From JABCPE02 sp963506915 (GTDB taxonomy: Bacteria > Bacteroidota > Bacteroidia > Flavobacteriales > Weeksellaceae), in contig CAUORE010000026.1 in the NCBI GenBank assembly GCA_963506915.1, forward strand, positions 1 through 24,258: a stretch of 24,258 nucleotides of DNA. Reading direction: 5' to 3'. This document shows, one piece after another, positions 7,937 through 15,837 of the stretch (positions are counted from its first letter, which is position 1; each line of letters begins with the position of its first letter). Below the pieces are notes generated by a model that did no database searches, had not been told where the DNA came from, and saw only the letters and a list, made by a program, of their open reading frames with translations. A program made the translations under genes and the position numbers.

Positions 7937-8626
7937 ATGGTAGATAGAGGAATTCTTTTGTCATATATAAAATATGGTGATAATGATGCTATCTTACATT
8001 GCTTTACCGAAAATGCTGGTTTTCAAAGTTTTTTCATGAGAGGGATTTACTCGCCTAAAAACAAGAAAAAGGCTTATCTTACACCCATGACAGAGCTGTA
8101 TTTTACGATTTCTGATTTTCATAAAAAATATAATATACAGACAATCAGTAAAATAGAAAAGGTGAAAACTTTGGAAAATTATGAAGATATTCGGGTGTCA
8201 TCTATTTTGTTCTTTGTGGCGGAATTCCTTCATCAGGTTTTAAAAACAGAGCTGGTAAATACTCAGATTTATACCAATATAAAGGTTTTCCTGCATCAGT
8301 TAGAGAACCAAAATTATCAGGCTCATTATGCTTTTTTGGTCGAATATCTTAGAAGTCAGGGAGTGGCGCCTCTGTGCAGGGAAGAAAAATTTTTAGACCC
8401 AGAGTCTGGATTTTTTTCGGAGAGTATTTGTCATCATTTGTTTGATGAGCAGGTTTCTGAATATTGGAAAAAAATGATTTCAAATGAAGAAATCTATGAT
8501 GTGAAGATAAAAAACAGCATGAAAGAAGATTTTTTGGATTCGGTGCTGGTATATTATAGTTGTCATTTTCCAGAATTTAAAATCCCAAAATCTTTGGATG
8601 TTTTGAGGCAAATTTTTTCTGAATAA
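7937..8626 (+). CDS. recO: DNA repair protein RecO
   Basis: RecO works with RecF and RecR to load RecA on gapped DNA and anneals single strands coated with SSB. The 229-residue length fits. The N-terminal OB-fold region reads VDRGILLSYIKYGDNDAILHCF, followed by the basic GIYSPKNKKKAYLTP loop typical of RecO. A helical C-terminal domain of about residues 80-229 follows. The C-terminal half has Cys residues in APLCREEK and SICHH but no full four-Cys zinc cluster, as in many non-Gram-positive RecO proteins. It begins 4 nt after the metallophosphatase stop and ends 10 nt before the S4 gene, so it is cotranscribed with genes of unrelated function. Identification rests on the N-terminal pattern and size. 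Confidence 0.9.
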   Translation: MVDRGILLSYIKYGDNDAILHCFTENAGFQSFFMRGIYSPKNKKKAYLTPMTELYFTISDFHKKYNIQTISKIEKVKTLENYEDIRVSSILFFVAEFLHQVLKTELVNTQIYTNIKVFLHQLENQNYQAHYAFLVEYLRSQGVAPLCREEKFLDPESGFFSESICHHLFDEQVSEYWKKMISNEEIYDVKIKNSMKEDFLDSVLVYYSCHFPEFKIPKSLDVLRQIFSE

Positions 8627-8636
8627 TAAAATAAGT

Positions 8637-9068
8637 ATGCGTGTAGACAAATTTCTGTGGAGCGTTCGTTTTTATAAAACAAGAAGCATCGCAGCAGATG
8701 AAATCAAAAAAAATAGAGTTTCCATCGGTGGACAGCCAGTGAAAGCCTCACGGGAAGTCCATGAGGGCGATGTGGTGGAGATTAGGAAAAACCAAATCAA
8801 TTATAAAATAGAAGTTTTGCAGATTCCTAAAAGCCGCCTCGGTGCCAAGCTTGTTCCGCTTCATATCAAGGATGTTACCGATAAGGAGCAGTATGAAATC
8901 TTGAAAATGAGAATGCTATCGCAGGATTATTATCGCCAGAAAGGAGAGGGAAGACCCACTAAAAAAGACCGCAGGGATATGAGTGATTTTTTAGATAATG
9001 ATAATGAAGAAGAGGACGGCTGGGATGCTTTTTTTCTCGATATAGAGAATGAAGAAGACGAAGAATAA
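8637..9068 (+). CDS. S4-domain RNA-binding protein (Hsp15-like)
   Basis: The 143-residue protein starts with an S4 RNA-binding domain, MRVDKFLWSVRFYKTRSIA, then KKNRVSIGGQPVKASREV and GDVVEIR, covering residues 1-60. This matches the Hsp15/HslR family, which binds 50S subunits still carrying nascent chains in E. coli. The middle has a basic GRPTKKDRRDM stretch, and the last 30 residues or so are strongly acidic (DNDNEEEDGWDAFF, then ENEEDEE). The acidic tail may modulate RNA binding; that is an inference. It is the last gene of the nucleotidase-recO unit, and the ATP synthase promoter lies in the 48 nt that follow. I see no terminator there, so read-through into the atp operon is possible. 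Confidence 0.9.
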   Translation: MRVDKFLWSVRFYKTRSIAADEIKKNRVSIGGQPVKASREVHEGDVVEIRKNQINYKIEVLQIPKSRLGAKLVPLHIKDVTDKEQYEILKMRMLSQDYYRQKGEGRPTKKDRRDMSDFLDNDNEEEDGWDAFFLDIENEEDEE

Positions 9069-9071
9069 ACC

Positions 9072-9103
9072 TTGTATTTATAAAAAGAAAATCCATAACT
9101 TTG
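9072..9103 (+). promoter_or_regulatory. promoter of the ATP synthase operon
   Basis: TTG (9072-9074), a 21-nt spacer and TAACTTTG (9096-9103), an exact TAnnTTTG. Transcription should begin near 9110, only a few bases before the TTG start of the AtpI-like gene, giving a nearly leaderless mRNA. Confidence 0.6.
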
Positions 9104-9116
9104 CAAAAACTTTATT

Positions 9117-9479
9117 TTGAATAAAATAGATATCATTATTTACGCATTTGCGGCTGTGTTTATGGGGATTTATCTCTATCAGTATCCTGAGTATTATATA
9201 TATATTATAGGGATTTTTTTCTCGTTCCTTATTCTTAATATTCTGCTTTTCAAGATTTATAAAGGGTTAAAGAAAATGTCTATGGCTGTGATGGCTTTCA
9301 TGGCTATGAATTTTGGGAAAGATATTCTTTGGGCGTTTTTGTGGATGTTTGTAATTAAGAAAAATGAGGTCTTAGTGATGTTTTTGGCTCTTGTTTTTCT
9401 TCTGTTATCCATACCTCTATACCATTCTGTCCTTAGGGAAATAAAGAATAATCAAAAATCTGATAAAAATCAATTATAA
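9117..9479 (+). CDS. AtpI-like four-helix membrane protein, TTG start
   Basis: The 120-residue protein is almost entirely hydrophobic, with four likely membrane helices at about residues 4-21, 26-48, 58-80 and 83-106, and a short basic tail (REIKNNQKSDKNQ). Size, helix count and position directly before atpB match AtpI, the ATP synthase accessory protein involved in c-ring assembly or Mg2+ supply. The sequence itself is poorly conserved, so the name is inferred from context. The frame opens with TTG at 9117. Starting at the first in-frame ATG (residue 16) would destroy the first helix, so TTG is preferred. It follows the promoter at 9072-9103 closely. A candidate second promoter for atpB lies in the 55-nt gap downstream. 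No separate AtpZ gene is seen. Confidence 0.72.
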   Translation: MNKIDIIIYAFAAVFMGIYLYQYPEYYIYIIGIFFSFLILNILLFKIYKGLKKMSMAVMAFMAMNFGKDILWAFLWMFVIKKNEVLVMFLALVFLLLSIPLYHSVLREIKNNQKSDKNQL

Positions 9480-9506
9480 TTATTTTTAAAACTTAATTTA
9501 TTTAAG

Positions 9507-9514
9507 TATATTTG
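9507..9514 (+). promoter_or_regulatory. candidate second promoter element upstream of atpB
   Basis: TATATTTG is an exact TAnnTTTG match, 20 nt before the atpB ATG, in a very AT-rich gap. No TTG -33 box is found, so it may be weak or a chance match. Confidence 0.4.
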
Positions 9515-9534
9515 CAAATCAATAAAAATAAGAA

Positions 9535-10623
9535 ATGAACCAGAGAATTTATTCACTATTTTTTGTTTTGATGTTCATGTTGTTTGGGAATACTGCTCTT
9601 GCTAGTGAACATGCAGATGGAGGTGAAAAAGCCTTTAATCCTTCTGAACTTATCAATCATCACATTTATGATACTCATGAATGGCATATTGCTACTTTGA
9701 ATGAAGGTGAAGAGGGAGAATTTCATATTACTATTCCATTGCCAGTAATTGTAAAAGATGGGAAAGGTTGGCATGTTTTCATGTCAAGTAGTGTGGCTCA
9801 TGGGGAAGTAATAGATGGGTATACTTTGGAGCATGGTGTTTTAGTGAATAAAGAAGGTTTGGAAAAAGCGCAAATTCCAGATTTATTCAAAGGAACTGAA
9901 AAGGTGTTTTACGATCTTTCTATTACTAAGAATGTTTTTGCATTGTTCATTTCTGTTTTGATTATCTTAGGATTATTCATTTCGATGGCAAATTCTTACA
10001 AGAAGTCTTTAGTGCCTACTGGAGTAGCGAGATTTTTCGAACCTGTTGTTTTATTGGTAAGAGATGGAATTGCAATTCCGAATATCGGTTCTAAACATTA
10101 CAAGAAGTTTATGCCATTCTTATTAACTATATTCTTCTTTATTTGGTTGAATAACTTGATAGGACTTGTTCCGTTTTTCCCTGGTGGGGCTAACCTTACA
10201 GGTAATATAGCGGTTACATTAGTTCTTTCTTTATTTACATTGTTTACTATTTTGCTTAACGCGAATAAAGATTATTGGAAACATATTTTCTGGCCGCCAG
10301 TACCATTTTTGCTAAAGCCGATTATGATTCCATTGGAGATTATAGGGATATTTACTAAACCATTCTCATTGACCATGCGTCTTATGGCGAATATTACAGC
10401 TGGGCACATTATGATTTTAAGTATTATTTCATTGATATTTATTTTCAAAAATGCAGCTTTAGGAGCGGTTTCTGTGCCATTGGCGTTGTTCGTTTCTATC
10501 TTGGAATTGTTAGTTGCAGCTTTACAAGCGTATATATTTACAATATTATCAGCTTTATATATTGGTATTGCAGTAGCAGAACATAGTCACGATGATGCGC
10601 ATGGGCATGCAGAAGGACACTAA
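9535..10623 (+). CDS. atpB: ATP synthase F0 subunit a
   Basis: Subunit a forms the proton half-channels beside the c-ring of the F1F0 ATP synthase in the inner membrane. The 362 residues exceed the roughly 270 of E. coli. The extra length is an N-terminal signal-peptide-like segment (residues 1-24, ending TALAS) plus an extracytoplasmic domain up to about 130, a layout known from Bacteroidetes. The membrane domain follows, with the essential Arg282 in FSLTMRLMANITAGH and the conserved LLVAALQAYIFTIL segment near the end. The C-terminal tail is His-rich: five His in the last 13 residues. It is the first structural gene of the operon, with atpE 50 nt downstream. Confidence 0.96.
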   Translation: MNQRIYSLFFVLMFMLFGNTALASEHADGGEKAFNPSELINHHIYDTHEWHIATLNEGEEGEFHITIPLPVIVKDGKGWHVFMSSSVAHGEVIDGYTLEHGVLVNKEGLEKAQIPDLFKGTEKVFYDLSITKNVFALFISVLIILGLFISMANSYKKSLVPTGVARFFEPVVLLVRDGIAIPNIGSKHYKKFMPFLLTIFFFIWLNNLIGLVPFFPGGANLTGNIAVTLVLSLFTLFTILLNANKDYWKHIFWPPVPFLLKPIMIPLEIIGIFTKPFSLTMRLMANITAGHIMILSIISLIFIFKNAALGAVSVPLALFVSILELLVAALQAYIFTILSALYIGIAVAEHSHDDAHGHAEGH

Positions 10624-10673
10624 GAAAAAGAATTTTAATTTTAAACAATAATTTTAACTAAATATTTTTTATT

Positions 10674-10916
10674 ATGGAAGCAGTAAAAGAGACAGTACAT
10701 GCAATGTCTTACTTGAATTATGCAGCGATTTCACTTGCTGTATTAGGAGTAGCTTACGGTATTTCTAAAATTGGTTCTCATGCGATGGATGCTATCGCTA
10801 GACAGCCACCAGAAGCGGCTGATAAGGTACAAGCTGCGATGTTGATCGCTTGTGGTCTTATCGAAGGTGCTGGACTTATCGGATTGATTTTCAGTGCTCC
10901 GTTCATGAAAGGATAA
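10674..10916 (+). CDS. atpE: ATP synthase F0 subunit c
   Basis: The 80-residue proteolipid forms the rotating c-ring. Two membrane helices, about 14-41 and 53-78, flank the polar loop ARQPPEA (42-48), which contacts the central stalk. The ion-carrying acid is Glu64 in CGLIEGAGLIG. The residue after it is Gly, not the Ser/Thr of Na+-binding rings, and helix 1 lacks the matching Gln, so proton coupling is more likely; that is an inference from motif rules. After the stop comes a strong hairpin before atpF, which may help give this gene its higher expression. It is well separated from its neighbours for an operon gene (50 nt before, 109 nt after). Confidence 0.97.
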   Translation: MEAVKETVHAMSYLNYAAISLAVLGVAYGISKIGSHAMDAIARQPPEAADKVQAAMLIACGLIEGAGLIGLIFSAPFMKG

Positions 10917-10927
10917 TCAAAAATCCT

Positions 10928-10967
10928 AATAATCTTGGTAACACGGTTGGTGCTTACCAAGATTATT
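10928..10967 (+). promoter_or_regulatory. intercistronic hairpin between atpE and atpF
   Basis: A perfect 14-bp inverted repeat: AATAATCTTGGTAA (10928-10941) and TTACCAAGATTATT (10954-10967), with a 12-nt loop in which CAC and GTG can add three more pairs past a bulged C. It is followed by TTTAAAATTTTG rather than an unbroken T run. It may be a partial terminator or a 3' stabiliser of atpE mRNA, either of which would raise subunit c relative to subunit b. Confidence 0.75.
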
Positions 10968-11025
10968 TTAAAATTTTGTATTAAAAAATATTTAAAGTAA
11001 AATAAAAAAATAAAATAATTTAGAA

Positions 11026-11514
11026 ATGATAACACCGGGATTAGGTTTAGTTTTTTGGATGACTCTTACTTTTGCTGTATTGATGTTTCTTTTGGCAAAA
11101 TATGCATGGAAACCAATTCTTAATGCACTTAATGAGAGAGAAACAACAATCGTAGATGCTCTTAACCAAGCTAAATTGGCAAGAGAGGAAGTTCAGAATT
11201 TAAAAGCTGAAAACGAAAGAATTATCCAAGAAGCTAAAATAGAAAAGGATAATATATTGAGAGAAGCAAGAGAAATCAGAGATAGAATGATTAACGAAGC
11301 GAAAGATACAGCTAAAGTAGAAGGAGAGAAAATGATAGAGGCTGCTAGACATTCTATCGCTATGGAAAAGGCTGCTGCTATAGATGATATGAAAAAGCAG
11401 ATCAGTTCTTTATCTGTAGATATTGCTGAGACTATATTGAAGAAAAAATTGGATAATAAAGATGCCCAAAATGATTTAGTGGCTAATTTATTAAATGATA
11501 AAAATTTAAACTAA
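11026..11514 (+). CDS. atpF: ATP synthase F0 subunit b
   Basis: Subunit b is the peripheral stalk that holds F1 against rotation. The 162-residue product has one N-terminal membrane helix (about residues 6-28, including the GLVFWMTLTFAVL segment), the WKPILNALNERE motif typical of b, and then a long charged helix that dimerises. It is Ala/Glu/Lys-rich with no breaks. Its length matches the 155-170 of the family. It lies 5 nt before atpH and is tightly coupled to it, while 109 nt with a hairpin separate it from atpE. Confidence 0.96.
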   Translation: MITPGLGLVFWMTLTFAVLMFLLAKYAWKPILNALNERETTIVDALNQAKLAREEVQNLKAENERIIQEAKIEKDNILREAREIRDRMINEAKDTAKVEGEKMIEAARHSIAMEKAAAIDDMKKQISSLSVDIAETILKKKLDNKDAQNDLVANLLNDKNLN

Positions 11515-11519
11515 TCCTT

Positions 11520-12062
11520 ATGAGTAACACAACAAAAGTTGCTAAAAGATACGCTCAGGGATTGTTGGATTTTACAACAGAAACTGGCAACACGGAGACT
11601 GTATTCAATGAAATGAAAGATGTGGCAGAAACTATTTCTGGTTCTAAAGAATTGAGAAGTTTTTTCGCTACGCCTATTATAGACTACAGAAGAAAGCAGA
11701 GTGTTGCAAGTGAGATTTTTTCTAAATTTTCTGTTGTAACTAAAAACATGATTACCCTTGTTATCAAGCAGGGAAGAGAGAAATATTTAGAAGATATTGC
11801 TAAAGAATATGTAGAGAAAGTAGAGGAGATGAATGGAGTACAGAAGGTAACCCTTACAACTGCTGAAGAACTTTCTCAACAGAGCCTAGATCAGATTGTA
11901 AAAACTTCATCTTTGATAGATGTAAATAAAAAGTATAAGATAAAGTCTATAATAAAACCAGAGCTTATCGGTGGATATATCCTAAGAGTAGGAGACCAGC
12001 AGATTGATAACTCAGTGAGAACACACTTAGCTAATCTTAGAAAAGAATTTCAACTTAATTAG
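11520..12062 (+). CDS. atpH: ATP synthase F1 subunit delta
   Basis: Delta joins the peripheral stalk (b) to the top of the alpha/beta hexamer. The 180-residue product shows the usual N-terminal helical domain (KVAKRYAQGLLDF) and the C-terminal signature region IKPELIGGYILRVGDQQIDNSV, which is the best conserved part of the family. The start ATG is 5 nt after atpF and atpA begins 17 nt after its stop, so it is translated within the same operon. Confidence 0.96.
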   Translation: MSNTTKVAKRYAQGLLDFTTETGNTETVFNEMKDVAETISGSKELRSFFATPIIDYRRKQSVASEIFSKFSVVTKNMITLVIKQGREKYLEDIAKEYVEKVEEMNGVQKVTLTTAEELSQQSLDQIVKTSSLIDVNKKYKIKSIIKPELIGGYILRVGDQQIDNSVRTHLANLRKEFQLN

Positions 12063-12079
12063 AAAAAACAACCAATAAA

Positions 12080-13660
12080 ATGGCAGGAATAAATCCAGCA
12101 GAAGTATCTGCAATATTGAAACAACAGTTAGCAAATTTTGATACTCAGTCTAATGTAGAAGAGGTAGGAACCGTATTACAAGTAGGAGATGGTATTGCTC
12201 GTATTTATGGTTTGGAAAATGTACAGTACGGAGAATTAGTAAAATTTGAAAGTGGAGTTGAAGGAATTGTATTAAACCTTGAAGAGGATAATGTAGGGGT
12301 GGCTCTACTTGGAGAATCTAAGAGAGTAAAAGAAGGTGATACAGTAAATAGAACTAAAAGAATTTCTTCTATCAAAGTAGGAGAAGGGCTTTTGGGAAGA
12401 GTAGTAGACACTTTGGGTAATCCTATCGATGGTAAAGGTCCTATTGGAGGGGATTTATACGATATGCCTTTGGAGAGAAAAGCTCCTGGGGTTATCTATC
12501 GTCAGCCAGTTAATGAGCCTTTACAAACAGGTATCGTTGCGATAGACTCTATGATTCCTATCGGAAGAGGACAAAGAGAGTTGATTATTGGTGACCGTCA
12601 GACAGGTAAAACTACGGTAGCGATAGACACGATCCTGAACCAAAAAGAATTTTATGATGCAGGTCAGCCTGTATTCTGTATATATGTAGCAGTAGGACAA
12701 AAAGGTTCTACAGTAGCTCAAATCGTAAGAACGCTAGAAGAAAGAGGCGCAATGGCTTATACGGTAGTAGTAGCAGCTAATGCTTCTGACCCTTCTCCAA
12801 TGCAGGTGTATGCTCCTATGGCAGGTGCTGCTATCGGGGAGTATTTTAGAGATACAGGACGCCCAGCATTGATAGTTTATGATGATTTATCTAAACAAGC
12901 AGTAGCATATAGAGAGTTGTCTCTTCTATTAAGAAGACCACCAGGGCGTGAGGCTTATCCTGGGGATGTATTCTACCTTCACTCAAGATTGTTAGAAAGA
13001 GCAGCGAAAATCATCAAAGATGATACTATCGCATCTCAAATGAATGACCTTCCTGAAACATTGAAACCTATGGTAAAAGGTGGTGGTTCATTGACAGCGC
13101 TTCCTATCATCGAGACTCAGGCAGGGGATGTATCTGCATATATTCCTACCAATGTGATTTCCATTACAGATGGACAGATTTTCTTGGAGTCTGATCTATT
13201 CAACTCAGGGGTAAGACCTGCGATTAATGTGGGTATCTCTGTATCAAGGGTAGGGGGTAATGCTCAGATTAAATCAATGAAGAAAGTTTCAGGAACATTG
13301 AAACTTGACCAAGCTCAATATAAAGAATTAGAGGCATTTGCTAAATTTGGTTCTGACCTAGATGCTGCTACTTTGGCGGTAATTTCTAAGGGAGAAAAGA
13401 ATGTGGAAATTCTAAAACAACCAGTAAACTCACCGCTTCCAGTGGAAGACCAAGTAGCGATGATTTATGCTGGAACAGAAAACTTGTTAAAAGATATTCC
13501 TGTAGCAAAAGTGAGAGCATTCCAAAAAGAATATGTAGGATTATTAAAAACTGCACACCCAGAGGTAATGTCTGCACTAAAAGCTGGTAAAATCGATAAA
13601 GATTTGACAGAGGTATTGAAACAAGTGGCATTAGATTTAGTAGCGAAATACAATAATTAA
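12080..13660 (+). CDS. atpA: ATP synthase F1 subunit alpha
   Basis: Alpha forms the F1 hexamer together with beta and carries the non-catalytic nucleotide sites. The 526 residues are full length. Walker A is GDRQTGKT at 171-178, Walker B is LIVYDD around 264-269, the RPPGREAYPGD segment follows at 286-296, and the arginine finger that reaches into the beta site is Arg390 in SVSRVGG. The N-terminal beta-barrel (GTVLQVGDGIARIYGL) is also intact. The partner atpD is not in this window, so alpha and beta must be produced from separate loci. Confidence 0.98.
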   Translation: MAGINPAEVSAILKQQLANFDTQSNVEEVGTVLQVGDGIARIYGLENVQYGELVKFESGVEGIVLNLEEDNVGVALLGESKRVKEGDTVNRTKRISSIKVGEGLLGRVVDTLGNPIDGKGPIGGDLYDMPLERKAPGVIYRQPVNEPLQTGIVAIDSMIPIGRGQRELIIGDRQTGKTTVAIDTILNQKEFYDAGQPVFCIYVAVGQKGSTVAQIVRTLEERGAMAYTVVVAANASDPSPMQVYAPMAGAAIGEYFRDTGRPALIVYDDLSKQAVAYRELSLLLRRPPGREAYPGDVFYLHSRLLERAAKIIKDDTIASQMNDLPETLKPMVKGGGSLTALPIIETQAGDVSAYIPTNVISITDGQIFLESDLFNSGVRPAINVGISVSRVGGNAQIKSMKKVSGTLKLDQAQYKELEAFAKFGSDLDAATLAVISKGEKNVEILKQPVNSPLPVEDQVAMIYAGTENLLKDIPVAKVRAFQKEYVGLLKTAHPEVMSALKAGKIDKDLTEVLKQVALDLVAKYNN

Positions 13661-13714
13661 AATATAAACCAATTTGTTCTAAATTTTTGGAACATAAAAA
13701 AGTAAGTTTATCAG

Positions 13715-14575
13715 ATGGCGAATTTAAAGGAGATTAGAGGCAGAATAACATCTATATCATCTACGATGCAGATTACGAGTGCGATGAAGATGGTTTCGGC
13801 AGCGAAACTAAAAAAAGCACAAGATGCCATTACGATGCTTAGACCTTATTCTGAAAAACTTCAGGAACTTATTCAAAAAGTGAGTACAGGTTCTGAAGGA
13901 AGTTTGTCAGAGTATGCTCAGAAAAGAGAAGTCAAAAAAATACTTTATATCGCTATTTCTTCTAATAGAGGTTTGGCAGGAGCTTTTAACTCATCAGTGA
14001 TTAAAGAGCTGAATGCTAATTACAAACAAAAAGAAGATGTAGAAATAGAAGTTCTTACGATAGGGAAAAAAGTTTTCGATGCAGTAAGAAGAGTGAGAAC
14101 GGTGTATGATAACCAAAGTTCTATTTATGATAGTGTAAGTTTTGAGGCCGTTTCTAAACTGACTAGTGCTGTGATGAAAGACTTCAGCGAAGGAATTTTT
14201 GATGAAGTATATTTGGTTTATAATAAATTTATCAATGCAGCAACGCAACAGGTAAGAACTGAACAGTTACTACCGATTACGATGCCAGAACAAGCTGAAG
14301 AGGATGCAGAATCAGACTACATCTTCGAACCTGATAAGCAGACTATATTGGAAACTTTGATTCCTAAGTCTATAAAAACGCAGGTTTATAAGGCGTTATT
14401 AGATTCTATAGCATCTGAGCATGGAGCAAGGATGACCGCGATGCATAAAGCGACAGACAATGCTAATGCTCTGAAAAATGAACTCGTTATTTTCTATAAC
14501 AAAGCTCGTCAGGCAGCGATTACTAATGAAATTTTGGAAATCGTTTCTGGTGCAGAAGCATTGAAAAAAGGATAA
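13715..14575 (+). CDS. atpG: ATP synthase F1 subunit gamma
   Basis: Gamma is the rotating shaft inside the alpha/beta hexamer. The 286-residue product begins with the family N-terminus LKEIRGRITSISSTMQITSA, which forms one arm of the coiled coil. The other arm is the C-terminal helix (ASEHGARMTAMHKATDNA to the end). The central Rossmann-like region contains SSNRGLAGAFNSS. It follows atpA by 54 nt, and a terminator lies 32 nt after its stop, ending the operon without atpD or atpC. Confidence 0.97.
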   Translation: MANLKEIRGRITSISSTMQITSAMKMVSAAKLKKAQDAITMLRPYSEKLQELIQKVSTGSEGSLSEYAQKREVKKILYIAISSNRGLAGAFNSSVIKELNANYKQKEDVEIEVLTIGKKVFDAVRRVRTVYDNQSSIYDSVSFEAVSKLTSAVMKDFSEGIFDEVYLVYNKFINAATQQVRTEQLLPITMPEQAEEDAESDYIFEPDKQTILETLIPKSIKTQVYKALLDSIASEHGARMTAMHKATDNANALKNELVIFYNKARQAAITNEILEIVSGAEALKKG

Positions 14576-14606
14576 GATTATATCATAATATAAGGTTTTA
14601 AAGTTG

Positions 14607-14641
14607 AAAATGAGTGTCAGTTTTTCTGATACTCATTTTTT
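14607..14641 (+). terminator. intrinsic terminator of the atp operon
   Basis: A 14-bp stem with one G-T pair: AAAATGAGTGTCAG (14607-14620) and CTGATACTCATTTT (14626-14639), with a TTTTT loop and a T run after it. Confidence 0.88.
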
Positions 14642-14693
14642 ATGCGTAATCATTATTGTTTAATTTTATTTTGTTTATTTGTGGTGTGTTTTT

Positions 14694-14760
14694 TAGTGTT
14701 GTTTAATTGTGAATTAAGGTAAAATGACACTAAATTTTATAACCTGTTTATTTATAGTGT
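14694..14760. repeat. three copies of TAGTGT/ACACTA upstream of nrdB
   Basis: TAGTGT at 14694-14699, its inverse ACACTA at 14727-14732, and TAGTGT again at 14755-14760, in the AT-rich gap between the atp terminator and the nrdB promoter. Spacing is 33 and 28 nt. The last two form an inverted pair. This could be an operator, but short hexamers can recur by chance. The rest of this 279-nt gap holds only the atp terminator and the nrdB promoter. Confidence 0.3.
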
Positions 14761-14819
14761 ATTAGAATGAGTGTGGAAAACTTTCATAAGAGATGATTTT
14801 TATAGAGAGTATTTATTTC

Positions 14820-14827
14820 TACTTTTG
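14820..14827 (+). promoter_or_regulatory. promoter -7 element for the nrd operon
   Basis: TACTTTTG is an exact TAnnTTTG match 27 nt before the nrdB ATG. Upstream, TTTT stands where the TTTG box is expected. Confidence 0.5.
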
Positions 14828-14854
14828 CAAATACTAATCTGAAAAAGTATCATC

Positions 14855-15814
14855 ATGGGAATATTTGATAAAAGAGAAAATTACAAACCGTTTGAATATC
14901 CAGAAATCATGCAGTTTGTAGATTCCATGAATAAGTCCTTCTGGGTGCATTCTGAGGTGGAATTTACAGCTGATATTCAGGATTTCAAGGCGAATTTGAG
15001 TCCAATAGAAAAAGAAGCTGTAAAGAGAGCCTTGCTGGGAATAGCACAGGTGGAGGTTTCTGTGAAAACTTTTTGGGGAGACCTTTATGACCTTTTCCCG
15101 AAGCCAGAGTTTAATGGACTTGGGGCTACTTTTGCAGAATGCGAGTTCCGCCATTCAGAGGCATATTCGAGATTGTTGGAAGTATTAGGGTACAATAATG
15201 AGTTTGAAAACTTGCTGGAAGTTCCTATTTTCAAAGAGAGAAATCAGGTTTTGAAAGAGTATCTTTCTAAAAATAAAGAAAACGCTTTGGAGAGAATCTT
15301 GTTTTTTACTTTGATTATAGAAAACGCTTCTTTGTTCAGCCAATTTGCGACGATTTTGTCATTCACTCGTTTTAAGGGATATATGAAAAATGTAGCAAAC
15401 ATCATCGCTTGGACATCCGTGGATGAGCAGACACATGCCAATGCTGGGATTTTTATCATCAAAAAGATTTTTGAAGAAAACCCAGACATGAAGGAAAGAG
15501 GAATGAAGGAGATAGAAGGCTTTATGAAAAATTATATAGAGCTGGAAGACAAGATGTTAGATTGGATTTTTGAAAATGGAGAACTTGACTTTTTCAGTAA
15601 AAAAGACTTGGCTAACTATATGAGATACAGGTTGGATGATTCTTTAGTGCAGCTGGGCTTGGGTAGGCCTTTTGGAATAACAGGAGATGAAATAAAGCCG
15701 ATGCTTTGGTTTGAAGAAGAAGTTTTCGCGAATGAACTAGATGACTTCTTTGCGAAAAGACCAACAGCATATACTAAGCACGATAAATCCATCACGGAGG
15801 ACGATTTATTCTAA
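14855..15814 (+). CDS. nrdB: class I ribonucleotide reductase, beta (radical) subunit
   Basis: It holds the metal-radical cofactor that starts reduction of ribonucleotides to deoxyribonucleotides in the cytoplasm. The 319 residues are full length. Likely metal ligands are Glu67, Glu97 and His100 (EFRH), Glu156, and Glu191 with His194 (DEQTH). Tyr104, four residues after His100, is the expected radical tyrosine, so this is not a Phe-bearing class Ic enzyme. The first ligand is Glu where E. coli has Asp. No ATP-cone precedes the ferritin-like domain, unlike the NrdB of some other flavobacteria. It heads an operon with an 85-residue unknown gene, a GNAT gene and nrdA. Confidence 0.96.
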   Translation: MGIFDKRENYKPFEYPEIMQFVDSMNKSFWVHSEVEFTADIQDFKANLSPIEKEAVKRALLGIAQVEVSVKTFWGDLYDLFPKPEFNGLGATFAECEFRHSEAYSRLLEVLGYNNEFENLLEVPIFKERNQVLKEYLSKNKENALERILFFTLIIENASLFSQFATILSFTRFKGYMKNVANIIAWTSVDEQTHANAGIFIIKKIFEENPDMKERGMKEIEGFMKNYIELEDKMLDWIFENGELDFFSKKDLANYMRYRLDDSLVQLGLGRPFGITGDEIKPMLWFEEEVFANELDDFFAKRPTAYTKHDKSITEDDLF

Positions 15815-15837
15815 ATTCTAAAAAACAATAATAAACC

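Noticed and set aside
13675..13694. Small hairpin TGTTC/GAACA between atpA and atpG
   Set aside because: Only a 5-bp stem with a long AT loop and no T tract; unlikely to have a role in itself.
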